In this document: one piece after another, positions 34,546 through 44,642 of the stretch
Numbering within the stretch: position 1 is the stretch's first letter
Layout of the letters: the number at the start of each line of letters is the position of its first letter
Source: Haemophilus parainfluenzae
GTDB taxonomy: Bacteria > Pseudomonadota > Gammaproteobacteria > Enterobacterales > Pasteurellaceae
Assembly (NCBI RefSeq): GCF_003252725.1
Contig: NZ_QEPO01000004.1
Coordinates: forward strand, 124,001 to 188,000
Direction of reading: 5' to 3'
DNA length: 64,000 nt
Translations under genes and position numbers: made by a program
Notes under the pieces: generated by a model
What the model saw: the letters and a program-made list of their open reading frames with translations, nothing else
Told to the model about the DNA's origin: nothing
Database searches by the model: none

Positions 34546-35355
34546 ATGAAAAAATTACTCGCAGTGATTTTTGCCTTGTTACCTGTTTTGGCCTTTGCAG
34601 CATCGCCAAATCATACGGCAAAATCAACTCAAACCAAATCAGTGAAAACGGCAGTTAAAAAAGTGGAAGCCAAGAAAGCCACTACGCCTAAAACCGTAGC
34701 TAAAACAGCGAAAAAGAAAGCAGATGCCAAAAAAGCAGAAGCGAAAAAGCCAGCTAAAATTGTCGAAGCGAAAAAAGCGGTAACGAAAAAAGAAAAAATA
34801 AAAAATAAAACGACAAATAAAGCCGCTAAAGCAGAGCCGACAAAAACGAAAGGCAAACAGCCAGTAGAAAAAACTAAGCAAACTGCATTAAAAGACAAAA
34901 AGACGGTAGCGAAAAGCAAACAAAGTGCCGTTAAAGAATCAGCTAAACCTGAAAAAGTGATTGCTAAAAAAACACCAGCGGTTAAAACCGAAGTGAAGAA
35001 ATCGGAACCCAAAGCTGTTGAAAAAGTGACTGAAAAGAAAGTAGATACTGTCGCACAAAAAACAGCGAGTATGGTAACAAAATCCGTCGTCGTACCAAGA
35101 TGTAATGATTCAAAAGTTTTTGCGGTATTATCTGATGCCTTCAAAAAACAAGGTGCAGCCACTAACACCCAAATGACAGTGAAACAAATCTCGCAAGCCC
35201 GAGAAACGCAATCTTATCCACAACAAGGCATTCGCAGCTGTAATGCGATAGTGGAAACCAACGGTGTTAAATATGTTACGGATTACAGCATTATCTTGAA
35301 TGATAAAGGCTTTTTCGTGCAAGTTGAAAATGCACAACCCGCTCAACGTTTCTAA
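34546..35355 (+). CDS. Exported Lys/Ala-rich histone H1-like protein with small C-terminal domain
   Basis: I do not know a function for this 269-residue protein. A signal peptide (MKKLLAVIFALLPVLAFA) is followed by about 155 residues that are roughly 30% lysine by hand count, with repeated AKKA, KTVAK and EAKK units and no aromatic residues, like a histone H1 tail. A compact C-terminal domain (about 180-269) has two cysteines (PRCNDSKVF and IRSCNAIVE) that may form a disulfide, and the stretch VKYVTDYSIILNDKGFFVQVE. It would be a strongly basic periplasmic or surface protein. AAGGAG precedes the ATG. It follows the gpmA terminator and converges on rluE with a two-base gap. Confidence 0.8.
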   Translation: MKKLLAVIFALLPVLAFAASPNHTAKSTQTKSVKTAVKKVEAKKATTPKTVAKTAKKKADAKKAEAKKPAKIVEAKKAVTKKEKIKNKTTNKAAKAEPTKTKGKQPVEKTKQTALKDKKTVAKSKQSAVKESAKPEKVIAKKTPAVKTEVKKSEPKAVEKVTEKKVDTVAQKTASMVTKSVVVPRCNDSKVFAVLSDAFKKQGAATNTQMTVKQISQARETQSYPQQGIRSCNAIVETNGVKYVTDYSIILNDKGFFVQVENAQPAQRF

Positions 35356-35357
35356 TC

Positions 35358-36044
35358 TTAACGTGCGTTATTTAAATGAAGTTGTTTGAATAACGCACGC
35401 ATTTCTTCTTCATTCAAACGGCGATATTCACCATTACCCAATCCAGCAAGCGTTAAATAGCTCATTTGATAACGGATGAGACGTAATGTCGGAAAGCCGA
35501 TATGTGCTGTCATTCGACGCACTTGTCGATTACGCCCTTCACTAATTTTAATTTCCAACCAGCTCGTTGGAATACTTTGACGTTCACGAATAGGTGGATT
35601 GCGAGGCCAGAGAAAATCTGGTTCTGAAATCAACCGCACTTTTGCCGGCTTCGTCATTCCATCTTTCAATTCAACACCTTGACGAAGCTTGTCTAAATCA
35701 GCCTCTTCAGGAATCCCTTCTACTTGCACAAAATACGTTTTTTCTGTTTTAAACTTTGGATCTGCCAAACGATGTTGCACTTCACCATTATTCGTTAAAA
35801 TCAGTAGCCCTTCGCTATCACGATCCAATCGCCCTGCCGCATAGACATTAGGAATAGCAATAAAATCTTTTAACGTAGATCGGCCATTTTCATCGGTGAA
35901 TTGTGTCAGTACATCAAAAGGTTTGTTAAATAAAACAATAATAGTCTGTTCTAGTGTGAGTAGCTTCGCTTTAGGCTTAAATGAACGAGTAGGTTTTGCC
36001 GTTCGTTTGGTTGTAAATGAGCGAGAAGGGAAAGATTTCGACAT
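35358..36044 (-). CDS. rluE: 23S rRNA pseudouridine(2457) synthase RluE
   Basis: RluE isomerises U2457 of 23S rRNA. The 228-residue protein is of the RsuA family without a recognisable S4 domain; the catalytic aspartate is in [13 protein letters not shown], with [13 protein letters not shown]-type and [18 protein letters not shown] and [22 protein letters not shown] blocks closely as in E. coli RluE. The basic N-terminal tail ([16 protein letters not shown]) probably binds RNA. Confidence 0.92.
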   Translation of the reverse strand: MSKSFPSRSFTTKRTAKPTRSFKPKAKLLTLEQTIIVLFNKPFDVLTQFTDENGRSTLKDFIAIPNVYAAGRLDRDSEGLLILTNNGEVQHRLADPKFKTEKTYFVQVEGIPEEADLDKLRQGVELKDGMTKPAKVRLISEPDFLWPRNPPIRERQSIPTSWLEIKISEGRNRQVRRMTAHIGFPTLRLIRYQMSYLTLAGLGNGEYRRLNEEEMRALFKQLHLNNAR

Positions 36045-36054
36045 ATTATTTATT

Positions 36055-36091
36055 CAGTAAAAAGAGAAAAAGGGCGGATTTTACTCCGCCC
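36055..36091 (-). terminator. Terminator after the autotransporter gene
   Basis: GGGCGGA and TCCGCCC pair around TTTTAC. On the minus strand TTTTTCTCTTTTT follows, a good intrinsic terminator. Confidence 0.85.
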
Positions 36092-36098
36092 TCTTATA

Positions 36099-38723
36099 TT
36101 ACCATTGATAACGATAAACCGCTTGAATTATATAAGGTTTGTCAAAGTTTTTACCGTCAGCACGGCTTACTTCTAAACCAAAACGATGATTTGCAAATCC
36201 AGCATTTAAACCGACCGCACTTTCAAAACGTCCACGGCTGCTTGCGACATCAAGTGCACTGTTTGTGTAATGAATTTTGCTGCTACGGTTTTTGCTGGTA
36301 ATCGCATTGATTTCTGCATAAGGTTGTAAATTCCAACCATTACTTAATGCAAAGCCTTTGGCTACACGTAAACCAATTCGAGAATAAACAGAAGATAAGC
36401 TATCTTCATTCTCTTGTGATGAAATATGTGTCCACGCTAATTGTGCTTGCGGTGTGATTGTCCAATCGTTCGCAAGGCTAAAGCGTTTGCCTAATTCACT
36501 CGAAATAGTATAAGTGTTGTAATGATGTTTTTCTGTGAGATCTGAGTTAGCGTGTAAACGGCTGTATTTCACGATGTTATCTACATAAATACCGTTATCT
36601 GCAAGGTAAGCTGCATATAAGCCCACGCTGTTGCTTCTTACTTTGCCATCACCGTAATAATCATTGAAATCAACGTTAGCTTGGCTACGACCAACAAATC
36701 CACCAACACGGAGGTTATCTGTTACAGCAGCATCAGCGCCCACTTGTAAGCTATGTACGTTTTGTTTAAAGCCAGAAGTTTCACTCTCACCAGTCGAAAG
36801 CGCGGCTAATTTTTGGCGAGAATTCACATTACGAACCCATACATTACCTTTTTCACCATTTTTCACTTCACCTAGACGTTGATGGATGCCACTTAAATTA
36901 TCTTCCACTAAAAGCAATTGTGCTTGGCGAAGAGAAACTTGCACATTCGCTAAGTCTGAAAGTAATGGTTTACTTGGTAGATCTGCAGGTGGTACTACTG
37001 GATCACTTGGAGTCACCGCAGGTTTATTTGGAGTCACCTCAGGTTTATTTGGAGTCACCACAGGTTTATTTGGAGTCACCACAGGTTTATTTGGAGTCAC
37101 CACAGGCTTGCTTGGAGTTACCACAGGATTACTTGGCGTCACCACAGGTTTACTTGGTGTAGCTGGTGCAACAGGTAGAGTTGGGGTGACCGCATTTTTA
37201 GAGTTCGCTAATACCCAATTATTTCCTTCTTTTGTTAGAAAATATTGATAAGCCCCTAAATCTACACGATTATTCGGGTTAGTTAAGCTAAATCCAGCAT
37301 TACCACCATTGGTTTCGACAAGTGTTACTTTACCGCTAGCAACATTCGCGCCTTGGTTAGTTACACCAATTTTATGATTACCTTCGGCAGTACCTTTAAC
37401 AACGATTTTATCGCTTTTATTTTCAGCAACATTGGTATTGAGGTTAAATGTGCTAGAACCTGTAAGGTTATCTTTAATTGTTAATGTCTTGTATTCAGAA
37501 GTCGGAGTAAATGTAATCTCAGAACTGTTAGCATCTAGGTTATTCAATGTGCTTGATTTATTGAAGCTCCATTGGCTATTAGACATAGATAAATTGATTT
37601 CATTCTTAACTGGCGAATCTGGATTTTCAAGAATTGCACCAGTTAGTTTTGAATTCTTACTCGCTGTAAGGTTTAGATGATAGACACCTGCAACTTTGGG
37701 ATCTAAAGCATCACCGCCTTCTTCTGCTTCAATAGGGAAGTTTTTATCATTAAGTGAGATTAATGCTTGAGTAGCATTTAATGTTGTATTTTCTAAATTA
37801 ATTTTAACTAACTGCTCATCGCCCAATGGGAATGCGAGTAAACCATAACCTGTATTACTTTCTGAATTTTTTAGTGTTATTGTTTGCGATCCGCTATCTG
37901 ATGTGGTGAATAAACCACTTTTATTGTTAAGAGTTACATTTAAACCATTAGCTATAACCGTCTGAGCCGCATTCTCATCATCTGTACCGATGTCAAAAGC
38001 AAATTGCATATCTTGATTTCCAGTAATTTGTACATTACTGATATTTGCTATATCTTCTGCACCATATAATGCGTAGGCAATATCATTCTTTCCATTCATC
38101 TTGATACTATGATTGGATGAATTGATAACTGAGGTCTTTTGAGATTCAATTGCACTAGAACCATCGTTATTTATTTCAATATCAGCTTGTGTATTAATTT
38201 TGCCATCACGAGATTCAATCGCTGCATTGCCACTTGAATCACCATAAGCATCAGTTATATTGTGAATTTGTGCGTAATTTTTCTCAACAATGAGTTTTGA
38301 GCCTTTTTCTAAAGTAGCAACTGCCCCAGATATATCTAAAAGTGAACTTGAAGGGTAGTCTTCTTTAAGTGTGGCATTTACACCAGATTTAATAGTAAGT
38401 TGATTATTTCTATCAGTAAGGTCAAAAATACTAAATAGTGAATCACTAGAGGCTATTGGCTCTCCACTTTGTTTTCTAGTTCCGACATCAGTTTTAGCTA
38501 TATTTTGGTAGTTTCCTGGTGTAATAGTTACATTAATTGCATCACTAATTGATGTTTGTTGGTTTTTGTTGAAAGTCCAATTAGGTGATGCACCCCAAGA
38601 ATACTGACATCCTGTTGAGTTTGAGCAAGTGAGATCTGTTGCCCATGCCGAATTAACTAACCCTAACGCCATAGCCACCAAACTCACTTTAAAAGTGCGG
38701 TTAAAAATTTTATTGTTTTTCAT
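36099..38723 (-). CDS. Type V autotransporter (AT-1) with proline-rich repeat linker
   Basis: An 874-residue outer-membrane autotransporter. A signal peptide (cleavage near AWA-TD, residue 29) precedes an Asn/Ser/Thr-rich passenger (about 30-515) that looks like a beta-helix, with two close cysteines (33 and 39), uncommon in this class. Residues about 519-575 are tandem PNKPVVT-type heptads. The last 265 or so residues form the beta-barrel, starting near GIHQRLGEVKNGEKGNVWVR and ending in the aromatic YRYQW needed for assembly. I see no subtilisin or serine-protease triad, so adhesin is the likelier role. AAAGGAA precedes the ATG. The start is only 70 bases after ilvC. Confidence 0.85.
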   Translation of the reverse strand: MKNNKIFNRTFKVSLVAMALGLVNSAWATDLTCSNSTGCQYSWGASPNWTFNKNQQTSISDAINVTITPGNYQNIAKTDVGTRKQSGEPIASSDSLFSIFDLTDRNNQLTIKSGVNATLKEDYPSSSLLDISGAVATLEKGSKLIVEKNYAQIHNITDAYGDSSGNAAIESRDGKINTQADIEINNDGSSAIESQKTSVINSSNHSIKMNGKNDIAYALYGAEDIANISNVQITGNQDMQFAFDIGTDDENAAQTVIANGLNVTLNNKSGLFTTSDSGSQTITLKNSESNTGYGLLAFPLGDEQLVKINLENTTLNATQALISLNDKNFPIEAEEGGDALDPKVAGVYHLNLTASKNSKLTGAILENPDSPVKNEINLSMSNSQWSFNKSSTLNNLDANSSEITFTPTSEYKTLTIKDNLTGSSTFNLNTNVAENKSDKIVVKGTAEGNHKIGVTNQGANVASGKVTLVETNGGNAGFSLTNPNNRVDLGAYQYFLTKEGNNWVLANSKNAVTPTLPVAPATPSKPVVTPSNPVVTPSKPVVTPNKPVVTPNKPVVTPNKPEVTPNKPAVTPSDPVVPPADLPSKPLLSDLANVQVSLRQAQLLLVEDNLSGIHQRLGEVKNGEKGNVWVRNVNSRQKLAALSTGESETSGFKQNVHSLQVGADAAVTDNLRVGGFVGRSQANVDFNDYYGDGKVRSNSVGLYAAYLADNGIYVDNIVKYSRLHANSDLTEKHHYNTYTISSELGKRFSLANDWTITPQAQLAWTHISSQENEDSLSSVYSRIGLRVAKGFALSNGWNLQPYAEINAITSKNRSSKIHYTNSALDVASSRGRFESAVGLNAGFANHRFGLEVSRADGKNFDKPYIIQAVYRYQW
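37000..37167 (-). repeat. 21-bp tandem repeat tract, eight units, in frame in the autotransporter
   Basis: Eight head-to-tail 21-base units fill 168 bases; each codes seven residues of the type TPNKPVV. Three neighbouring units (37042-37104) are identical and the outer ones are diverged. The unit is a multiple of three, so slippage would change linker length without breaking the frame. Confidence 0.9.
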
Positions 38724-38737
38724 ATTAATTCCTTTGG

Positions 38738-38773
38738 ATTATAAAAAAGCCAACTTATTGAATAAGTTGGCTT
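38738..38773 (-). terminator. Terminator of ilvC
   Basis: AAGCCAACTTATT and AATAAGTTGGCTT form a near-continuous 13-bp inverted repeat. On the minus strand it is followed by TTTTATAAT. It stands between ilvC and the autotransporter gene on the same strand. Confidence 0.85.
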
Positions 38774-38793
38774 GAATTTTACCGATTTAATGA

Positions 38794-40275
38794 TTAACCT
38801 GCAACAGCGATACGTTTCATATCTGTCATATAGCCACGTAACTCTTGACCAATTAATTCAACTGGGTGGTTACGGATTGCATCGTTTACATCGCGTAAAG
38901 TGATGTTGTCGATAGCAACTGCTGGTGTTGGTTCACCTAGGTCACCTTTTTGTAAGGTTGGGATGATTTCTTTAGCAAGAATAGGGGTCGCTACATTAGA
39001 GAATAAGTAGTTACCGTATTCTGCAGTATCAGAAATTACCACGTTCATTTCGTATAAACGTTTACGCGCGATAGTGTTTGCGATTAACGGTAATTCGTGA
39101 AGTGATTCATAGTAAGCTGATTCTTCATAGATACCGCTTGCCACCATTGCATCAAAGGCTAATTCAACACCTGCTTTCACCATTGCTACCATTAACACGC
39201 CGTTATCAAAGTATTCTTGTTCAGAAATTTTGATGCCGTCTGCTTTTGGTGCATTTTCAAAGGCAGTTTTGCCAGTTGCTTCACGCCATGCGAATAAATC
39301 TTTGTCGCCATTTGCCCAGTCAGCCATCATAGTTGCTGAGAAGTGACCGCTGATGATGTCATCCATGTGTTTGTAATATAAGAAGCCAAGGCTTTCTTTG
39401 ATTTGTTCCGCAAGTTCAAATGCACGTAATTTTGCGCTGTTTGATAAGCGATCCATCATTAATGTGATACCGCCTTGTTTTAAGGCTTCGGTAATGGTTT
39501 CCCAACCGTATTGGATCAATTTACCTGCGTATGCTGGATCTTTACCGTCTGCAACAAGTTTGTCGTAACATACGATAGAACCTGCTTGTAACATACCGCA
39601 AAGAATGGTTTGTTCACCCATTAAGTCAGATTTTACTTCTGCGACAAATGAAGATTCTAATACGCCCGCACGGTCACCACCGGTTGCTGCTGCCCATGCT
39701 TTCGCAATAGCCATACCTTCACCACGTGGGTCATTTGCAGGGTGAACTGCGATTAATGTTGGTACACCGAAACCACGTTTGTATTCTTCACGTACTTCAG
39801 TACCTGGACATTTTGGTGCAGTCATGACTACAGTGATGTCTTCACGGATTTGCTCACCTACTTCAACAATGTTGAAACCGTGTGAGTAACCGAATGCTGA
39901 ATCTTTTTTCATTAATGGCATCACATCAGCCACCACTTTAGAGTGTTGTTTATCTGGTGTTAAGTTGATCACTAAGTCTGCAGTTGGGATTAACTCTTGG
40001 TAAGTGCCCACTTTAAAACCGTTTTCGGTTGCACGCTGGAATGATGCACGTTTTTCTGCAATCGCTTCAGGACGTAATGCATAAGAAATATCTAAGCCAG
40101 AATCACGCATATTTAAACCTTGGTTTAAACCTTGTGCACCACAGCCTACGATAACGATTTTTTTGCCTTTTAAGTAGTTGCAACCGTCAGCAAATTCGCT
40201 GCGATCCATAAAACGACAACGACCTAATTGGTCTAATTTTTCGCGTAAATTTAATGTGTTGAAATAGTTAGCCAT
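38794..40275 (-). CDS. ilvC: Ketol-acid reductoisomerase, class II
   Basis: IlvC converts acetolactate and acetohydroxybutyrate to the dihydroxy acids of valine, leucine and isoleucine synthesis, using NADPH and Mg. The 493-residue length shows the long class II form. Visible are the Rossmann motif [11 protein letters not shown], the catalytic region [17 protein letters not shown] and the duplicated knotted domain ([27 protein letters not shown]). It is divergent from its activator gene ilvY. Confidence 0.96.
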   Translation of the reverse strand: MANYFNTLNLREKLDQLGRCRFMDRSEFADGCNYLKGKKIVIVGCGAQGLNQGLNMRDSGLDISYALRPEAIAEKRASFQRATENGFKVGTYQELIPTADLVINLTPDKQHSKVVADVMPLMKKDSAFGYSHGFNIVEVGEQIREDITVVMTAPKCPGTEVREEYKRGFGVPTLIAVHPANDPRGEGMAIAKAWAAATGGDRAGVLESSFVAEVKSDLMGEQTILCGMLQAGSIVCYDKLVADGKDPAYAGKLIQYGWETITEALKQGGITLMMDRLSNSAKLRAFELAEQIKESLGFLYYKHMDDIISGHFSATMMADWANGDKDLFAWREATGKTAFENAPKADGIKISEQEYFDNGVLMVAMVKAGVELAFDAMVASGIYEESAYYESLHELPLIANTIARKRLYEMNVVISDTAEYGNYLFSNVATPILAKEIIPTLQKGDLGEPTPAVAIDNITLRDVNDAIRNHPVELIGQELRGYMTDMKRIAVAG

Positions 40276-40350
40276 TTTTCATCCTTAATATGATGTTGAT
40301 TAATGTGTGTATGAGGTTGTGTTTGAATATAGTTTTTTATTGTGTCATGG

Positions 40351-40378
40351 ATTATAAGATTTTTAATTATTGCGTAAA
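40351..40378 (-). promoter_or_regulatory. Predicted ilvC promoter
   Basis: On the minus strand TTTACG (-35) and TATAAT (-10) are 16 bases apart, giving a start point near 40344 and a leader of about 69 nt. Confidence 0.55.
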
Positions 40379-40400
40379 GTGATATTATTGACACTTAGTA

Positions 40401-40415
40401 TTGCAATTTTTGCAA
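40401..40415. promoter_or_regulatory. Candidate IlvY operator (LysR-type palindrome)
   Basis: TTGCA-N5-TGCAA contains the T-N11-A pattern of LysR-type regulators. Its centre is about 64 bases upstream of the predicted ilvC start point, the usual place for the recognition site, and about 33 bases before the ilvY start codon, fitting autoregulation. Confidence 0.55.
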
Positions 40416-40440
40416 CGATATTTACATTTTAATGATACAT

Positions 40441-41319
40441 ATGAACTTTCAAGACCTTCAAATATTTCTTCATCTTGCAGACACACAAAATTTTGCAAAA
40501 ACCGCTACGCAAAATCATATGTCGCCTTCTACGCTTTCACGTCAGATTCAACGAATGGAAGAAGAATTGGAACAACCTTTATTTATTCGTGATAATCGAC
40601 AAGTACGTTTAACCGAACAAGGTGAAAAATTTTTGCAATTTGCGAAAACGGAATGGCAAAACTGGCAACAATTTAAGCGTCAGCTTAGGGATAATTCTGC
40701 GGAATTAAGTGGAGAGTTGCGCTTATTTTGCTCAGTAACGGCTTCATACAGTCACTTACCACAGGTATTAGCCAAATTTCGTTCACGTTATCCGAAAGTT
40801 GAAATTCAACTAACTACAGGTGACCCAGCCTCTGCAGTGCAATTCATCCAATCAGAACAAGTGGATCTCGCTTTAGCTGGGAAACCGAATAATCTGCCGA
40901 CGGGAGTAGCGTTTTATAAGATCGATGATATTTCCCTTTCATTGATTGCGCCTCGCGTGGCTTGTTTGGCGACACAATTATTACAGGAAGAACCGATCAA
41001 TTGGCAGCAAATGCCTTTTATTTTGCCATTGGATGGGATGGCACGGCATCGTATTGAACAATGGTTACGTAGCAAACACATTAAACATCCGAAAATCTAT
41101 GCCACCGTAGCAGGACACGAAGGGATCGTGCCGATGGTGGCGCTCGGTTTTGGACTAGCCATGTTGCCCGATGTAGTGATTGATAATAACCCGATGGCAA
41201 AAGAAGTTTCCCGTTTAAATTTGGATAATCCGGTAGAAGCATTTGATTTGGGCGTTTGTGTGCAAAAAAGAAATTTGGCAAACCCCTTAATTCGTGCATT
41301 TTGGGAGATGTTAGACTAG
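40441..41319 (+). CDS. ilvY: LysR-family activator of ilvC
   Basis: IlvY activates ilvC when acetolactate or acetohydroxybutyrate accumulates. The 292-residue product has an N-terminal HTH (about 2-60; FAKTATQNHMSPSTLSRQIQRMEE) and a C-terminal periplasmic-binding-protein-like effector domain. I start at 40441 (MNFQDLQIF), the typical LysR beginning; an ATG three codons upstream is possible. The divergent ilvY/ilvC layout is conserved in enterics. Confidence 0.93.
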   Translation: MNFQDLQIFLHLADTQNFAKTATQNHMSPSTLSRQIQRMEEELEQPLFIRDNRQVRLTEQGEKFLQFAKTEWQNWQQFKRQLRDNSAELSGELRLFCSVTASYSHLPQVLAKFRSRYPKVEIQLTTGDPASAVQFIQSEQVDLALAGKPNNLPTGVAFYKIDDISLSLIAPRVACLATQLLQEEPINWQQMPFILPLDGMARHRIEQWLRSKHIKHPKIYATVAGHEGIVPMVALGFGLAMLPDVVIDNNPMAKEVSRLNLDNPVEAFDLGVCVQKRNLANPLIRAFWEMLD

Positions 41320-41350
41320 AATAATAAGTAGAATTAACCTAAGGATTATT

Positions 41351-42238
41351 ATGTTAAGAGGCGTACTCATTTCACTTTTAGCCTCATTTTTATTTGGCTA
41401 TATGTATTATTTTTCCACGCTGCTGAAACCACTTAGCGGCACGGATATTTTCGGCTATCGAATGATTTTTACATTCCCTTTCGTTGCCCTTTCCGTCATC
41501 ATGTTTAAGCAAAAACAGGCATTAGTGGAACATATAAAACGCATCAAAAAACAACCGCTCTTTGCCCTTTCCTATATCACCTGTGGCGCATTAATGGGTT
41601 ATCAAATGTGGCTCTTTTTGTGGGCACCCAATAATGGCAGCTCCTTAAGTGTTTCTTTCGGTTATTTATTGTTACCAATTGTGATGGTGGCCGCAGGACG
41701 GATCATTTTTAAAGAACGAATTTCAACATTGAAATTTATTGCTGTGTTAATTGCGGCTGTAGGGGTGATTTCTAACATCGTTTTAAAAGGCGGGTTATCT
41801 TGGGAAGCCATTGTTATCTGTGTGGGTTACACCACCTATTTCTCCATACGAAAAGCCTTAAAAAATACCGATCTTGGTGCCTTTTGCTTAGAAATGATCG
41901 CATTATTGCCTGTTAGCATTTACTTTGCCCTTCAAACCGATTTTGCCACCGTGCAGGAATCGAATCCTAATATTTGGGGATTATTGGTATTACTCGGGCT
42001 TATTAGTGGTGCAGCATTAATTGCTTACGTGATTGCCAGCAATATGCTGCCGATGAATTTGCTTGGCCTTTTAGGTTATGTGGAAACCATTTTGATGGTG
42101 ATTATTTCATTTTTAATTGGAGAGGAAATGGATGCGGACAGCTATCCGTTATTCATTTGTTTAGTATTGGCGATGAGCCTGATTATTTTTGATGGCGTGT
42201 ATAAACAGCGCGCAAAGGGAACAAACCATGTCGTTTAA
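41351..42238 (+). CDS. rarD: EamA-family membrane transporter, RarD-like
   Basis: A 295-residue, ten-helix protein with two EamA repeats (about 5-137 and 150-285). The opening [21 protein letters not shown] and GYRMIF resemble RarD proteins; the substrate is unknown. It follows ilvY by 31 bases and overlaps glpE by 11, the same order as in H. influenzae. A metabolite exporter is the general guess. Confidence 0.8.
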   Translation: MLRGVLISLLASFLFGYMYYFSTLLKPLSGTDIFGYRMIFTFPFVALSVIMFKQKQALVEHIKRIKKQPLFALSYITCGALMGYQMWLFLWAPNNGSSLSVSFGYLLLPIVMVAAGRIIFKERISTLKFIAVLIAAVGVISNIVLKGGLSWEAIVICVGYTTYFSIRKALKNTDLGAFCLEMIALLPVSIYFALQTDFATVQESNPNIWGLLVLLGLISGAALIAYVIASNMLPMNLLGLLGYVETILMVIISFLIGEEMDADSYPLFICLVLAMSLIIFDGVYKQRAKGTNHVV

Positions 42239-42545
42239 AGAAATTAGTCCAGAACAAGCTTGGGAAATGATGCAAAATGGTGCCATGCTTGCAGACATTC
42301 GGGATCCACAACGTTTTACCTACTCCCATGCAAAAGGGGCGTTTCATTTAACCAACCAAAGTTTTTTACAATTTGAAGAACAGGTGGATTTCGATTCCCC
42401 GATTATTGTGAGTTGTTATCATGGTGTGAGCAGCCGAAATGTGGCGACTTTCCTCGTTGAACAAGGCTATGAAAATGTGTTTAGCGTCATTGGTGGATTT
42501 GATGGTTGGGTAAAAGCTGGTTTACCGATAGAAACGGCTTATTAA
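42228..42545 (+). CDS. glpE: Thiosulfate sulfurtransferase GlpE (single-domain rhodanese)
   Basis: GlpE transfers sulfane sulfur from thiosulfate to cyanide or, in the cell, probably to thioredoxin. The 105-residue protein is one rhodanese domain with the active-site loop CYHGVSS (Cys63). The start at 42228 gives the normal length; the frame is open 39 bases earlier inside rarD. Overlap with rarD implies coupled translation. Confidence 0.93.
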   Translation: MSFKEISPEQAWEMMQNGAMLADIRDPQRFTYSHAKGAFHLTNQSFLQFEEQVDFDSPIIVSCYHGVSSRNVATFLVEQGYENVFSVIGGFDGWVKAGLPIETAY

Positions 42546-42558
42546 TATTTTTTTGATT

Positions 42559-42592
42559 TAAAGTGCGGTGAAATTTACCGCACTTTTTATTT
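42559..42592. terminator. Terminator between glpE and the LLM oxidoreductase gene
   Basis: AAAGTGCGGT and ACCGCACTTT pair around GAAATTT with a T-rich tail; both arms are uptake sequences. It serves two convergent units. Confidence 0.85.
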
Positions 42593-42600
42593 TTGTCTCG

Positions 42601-43638
42601 CTATTGCTTATCCACAATCGCTTTCAACATCGTGTAAGATTGGGCTTGTTTTTGTTCATCAAAAATATAGCTCACTGCCATAATTTCATCAAAATGTACC
42701 CGTTCACGCAGTTGCTTGAGTTGAAATTCCACACTTTCAGGACTACCAATAAGCGAACAAGCGGTCATTTGTTCCACTACCGCACGCTCTTGGTTGTAAA
42801 TCGGGATCTCCTCGAAATCGACTGGACCAAAGTGCGGTTTCTTTTGGGCATGCATTTGGGCTTTCCAAACATCTTCCTCTGATGCCAAAGGCGGTTGTAA
42901 ATTTTGTTGTGCGTTAGTGACCACATTTAAGAAAAATAGTGTTTGTGTTGTCACCAGTTGTTTTGCTTCTTTATCGGTTTCAGCAACAATCGCGTTCACA
43001 CCTAAGATGACATAAGGCTCAGCAAGATAGGTAGAAGGTTTGAAGTTTTTGCGATAAATCTCTACTGCCATTTCCATCATGCGTGGCGCAAAGTGTGAAG
43101 CAAATGCATAAGGCAAGCCAAGTTCTGCCGCAAGATAGGCACTTTCGGTGCTGGAACCCAAAATATAAAATGGTATATTCAAGCCTGTGGAAGGGTAAGC
43201 TGAAACTGGGTTGCTATCTTTAAAGTAACCACGAAGTTCCGCAATTTCTGCAGGGAAATCCAGACTGTTTCGCCCACGACGAAGTGCTGCAGCCGTTTGC
43301 ATATCAGTTCCTGGTGCACGCCCTAAACCGAGCTCAACTCGGTTTGGATAAAGTGTCTCCAGTGTGCCATATTGCTCAGCTACGACATACGGTGAATGAT
43401 TCGGTAACATCACACCACCTGACCCCACGCGCAAAGTTTTCGTATTGGCTAGCGTATGTTGAATTAAAAGTGCGGTCGCTGAACTCACCAAATTTTTCAT
43501 ATTATGATGCTCAGCAATCCAATAGCGTTCAATGCCAATGTTCTCAGCATGTTTTGCAAGATTTACCATCGAATCGACCGCTTGCAAATAAGTTTGCCCT
43601 TCACGAACGGGGGCAAGATTGAGAATGGAAAGTTTCAT
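42601..43638 (-). CDS. LLM-class flavin-dependent oxidoreductase (luciferase-like, YhbW type)
   Basis: A 345-residue TIM-barrel flavoprotein of the bacterial luciferase superfamily, group resembling E. coli YhbW. It shows [20 protein letters not shown] near residues 40-50, [19 protein letters not shown] and GLGRAPGTD, and the C-terminal [11 protein letters not shown]. Such enzymes use FMNH2 or F420; the natural substrate is unknown. It is 11 bases downstream of the quinone oxidoreductase gene, probably an operon of redox enzymes. Confidence 0.85.
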   Translation of the reverse strand: MKLSILNLAPVREGQTYLQAVDSMVNLAKHAENIGIERYWIAEHHNMKNLVSSATALLIQHTLANTKTLRVGSGGVMLPNHSPYVVAEQYGTLETLYPNRVELGLGRAPGTDMQTAAALRRGRNSLDFPAEIAELRGYFKDSNPVSAYPSTGLNIPFYILGSSTESAYLAAELGLPYAFASHFAPRMMEMAVEIYRKNFKPSTYLAEPYVILGVNAIVAETDKEAKQLVTTQTLFFLNVVTNAQQNLQPPLASEEDVWKAQMHAQKKPHFGPVDFEEIPIYNQERAVVEQMTACSLIGSPESVEFQLKQLRERVHFDEIMAVSYIFDEQKQAQSYTMLKAIVDKQ

Positions 43639-43649
43639 GGTGTTTCTCC

Positions 43650-44642
43650 TTATTGATTGAGCAAAGTGAAATCCAACATCACTTTCCCAATATGCGTGCC
43701 TTTGTCCATTTCTATATGGGCTTTTGCTACGTCTTTAAAATCAAATACTTGATGAATAATCGGTTTGCCGATTTCACCGTTGCCGAGTTTTCCCCAGAGT
43801 TCGTTGCGTAAGGATTGGGTGATTTCTGCCTTTTCTAATTTGGTGCGACTGCGCATTGTTGAGCCGGTGATGTGGATGCGTTTTAAGGCAATCGTCAATA
43901 AATCCACGTTTTCGGCGATGTTGCCGCCCATAAAGCCAATTAAAAATAACCGTCCGTTTTGGCGAAGACTGTCGATATTACCTTGGAAGTAGCTGGCACC
44001 GACCAAATCCAACACGGCATCCACGCCACCTTGTTGTTTTAGCACCTCCGCAAAGTTTTCGGTTTTGTAGTTAATTGGTGCGCCGCCTAGCTGGCGGATG
44101 ACAGCTGCTTTTTCTTCATTGCCCACAGTGGCAAAGGTTTCAATGCCTAAGCCTTTGGCAAGCGTGAGTGCGGTGATACCAATGCCACTCGTACCACCAT
44201 GAACGAGTAAGCGTTCGCCTGATTTAACTTGTTGGTGCATAAATAAATTCACCCACACGGTGAACAAGGTTTCGGGCAATGCCGCAGCTTCAAGCAAAGA
44301 ATAGTCTTTTGGAATCGGCAAGGCTTGCGTAGCAGGCACGATGCAATATTCAGCATAAGCACCACCATCGGTTAAGGCACAGATTTCATCGCCCGGTTTA
44401 AATGCCATTACACCTTCTCCGATAGCGGAAACTGTTCCTGAAAGTTCTAAGCCCATAATGGGCGTAACCCCTTTCGGCATTGGGTATAAGCCTTGACGTT
44501 GCATAATGTCGGGGCGATTGACACCCGCATATGCCACTTTTACTAAAATTTCGCCCGCTTGTGGTTGGGGAATTTCCGTTTCTTCGATAAAAAGCACATC
44601 GGGCGTGCCTGTTGTTTTCATATTGATTTGTTGCATTTTCAT
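43650..44642 (-). CDS. NAD(P)H quinone oxidoreductase, MDR superfamily (PIG3-like)
   Basis: A 330-residue zinc-free medium-chain reductase. It has the GroES-like half (about 1-120; [16 protein letters not shown]) and the Rossmann half with [19 protein letters not shown]. It lacks the cysteine cluster of zinc alcohol dehydrogenases. It should reduce quinones or alpha,beta-unsaturated carbonyls with NADPH. I start at 44642 with GAGGAG six bases upstream; the frame is open another 69 bases but without a better site. Confidence 0.85.
   Translation of the reverse strand: MKMQQINMKTTGTPDVLFIEETEIPQPQAGEILVKVAYAGVNRPDIMQRQGLYPMPKGVTPIMGLELSGTVSAIGEGVMAFKPGDEICALTDGGAYAEYCIVPATQALPIPKDYSLLEAAALPETLFTVWVNLFMHQQVKSGERLLVHGGTSGIGITALTLAKGLGIETFATVGNEEKAAVIRQLGGAPINYKTENFAEVLKQQGGVDAVLDLVGASYFQGNIDSLRQNGRLFLIGFMGGNIAENVDLLTIALKRIHITGSTMRSRTKLEKAEITQSLRNELWGKLGNGEIGKPIIHQVFDFKDVAKAHIEMDKGTHIGKVMLDFTLLNQ

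Noticed and set aside
34629-35168. 179-residue Phe/Ala-rich open frame on the minus strand
   Set aside because: It is the antisense shadow of the lysine/alanine-rich gene; AAA-rich codons read as TTT on the other strand. No ribosome site or family match.
37000-37167. Possible CRISPR array
   Set aside because: The 21-bp units are directly adjacent with no unique spacers and lie in frame within a coding region.
36886-37248. 120-residue and 80-residue repetitive open frames on the plus strand
   Set aside because: They are antisense readings of the 21-bp repeat tract; repeats whose unit is a multiple of three keep several frames open.
38738-38743. Perfect TATAAT on the minus strand just before the autotransporter gene
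   Set aside because: The start point it predicts would fall in the ribosome site, leaving no usable leader; the bases are better explained as the T-rich tail of the ilvC terminator.
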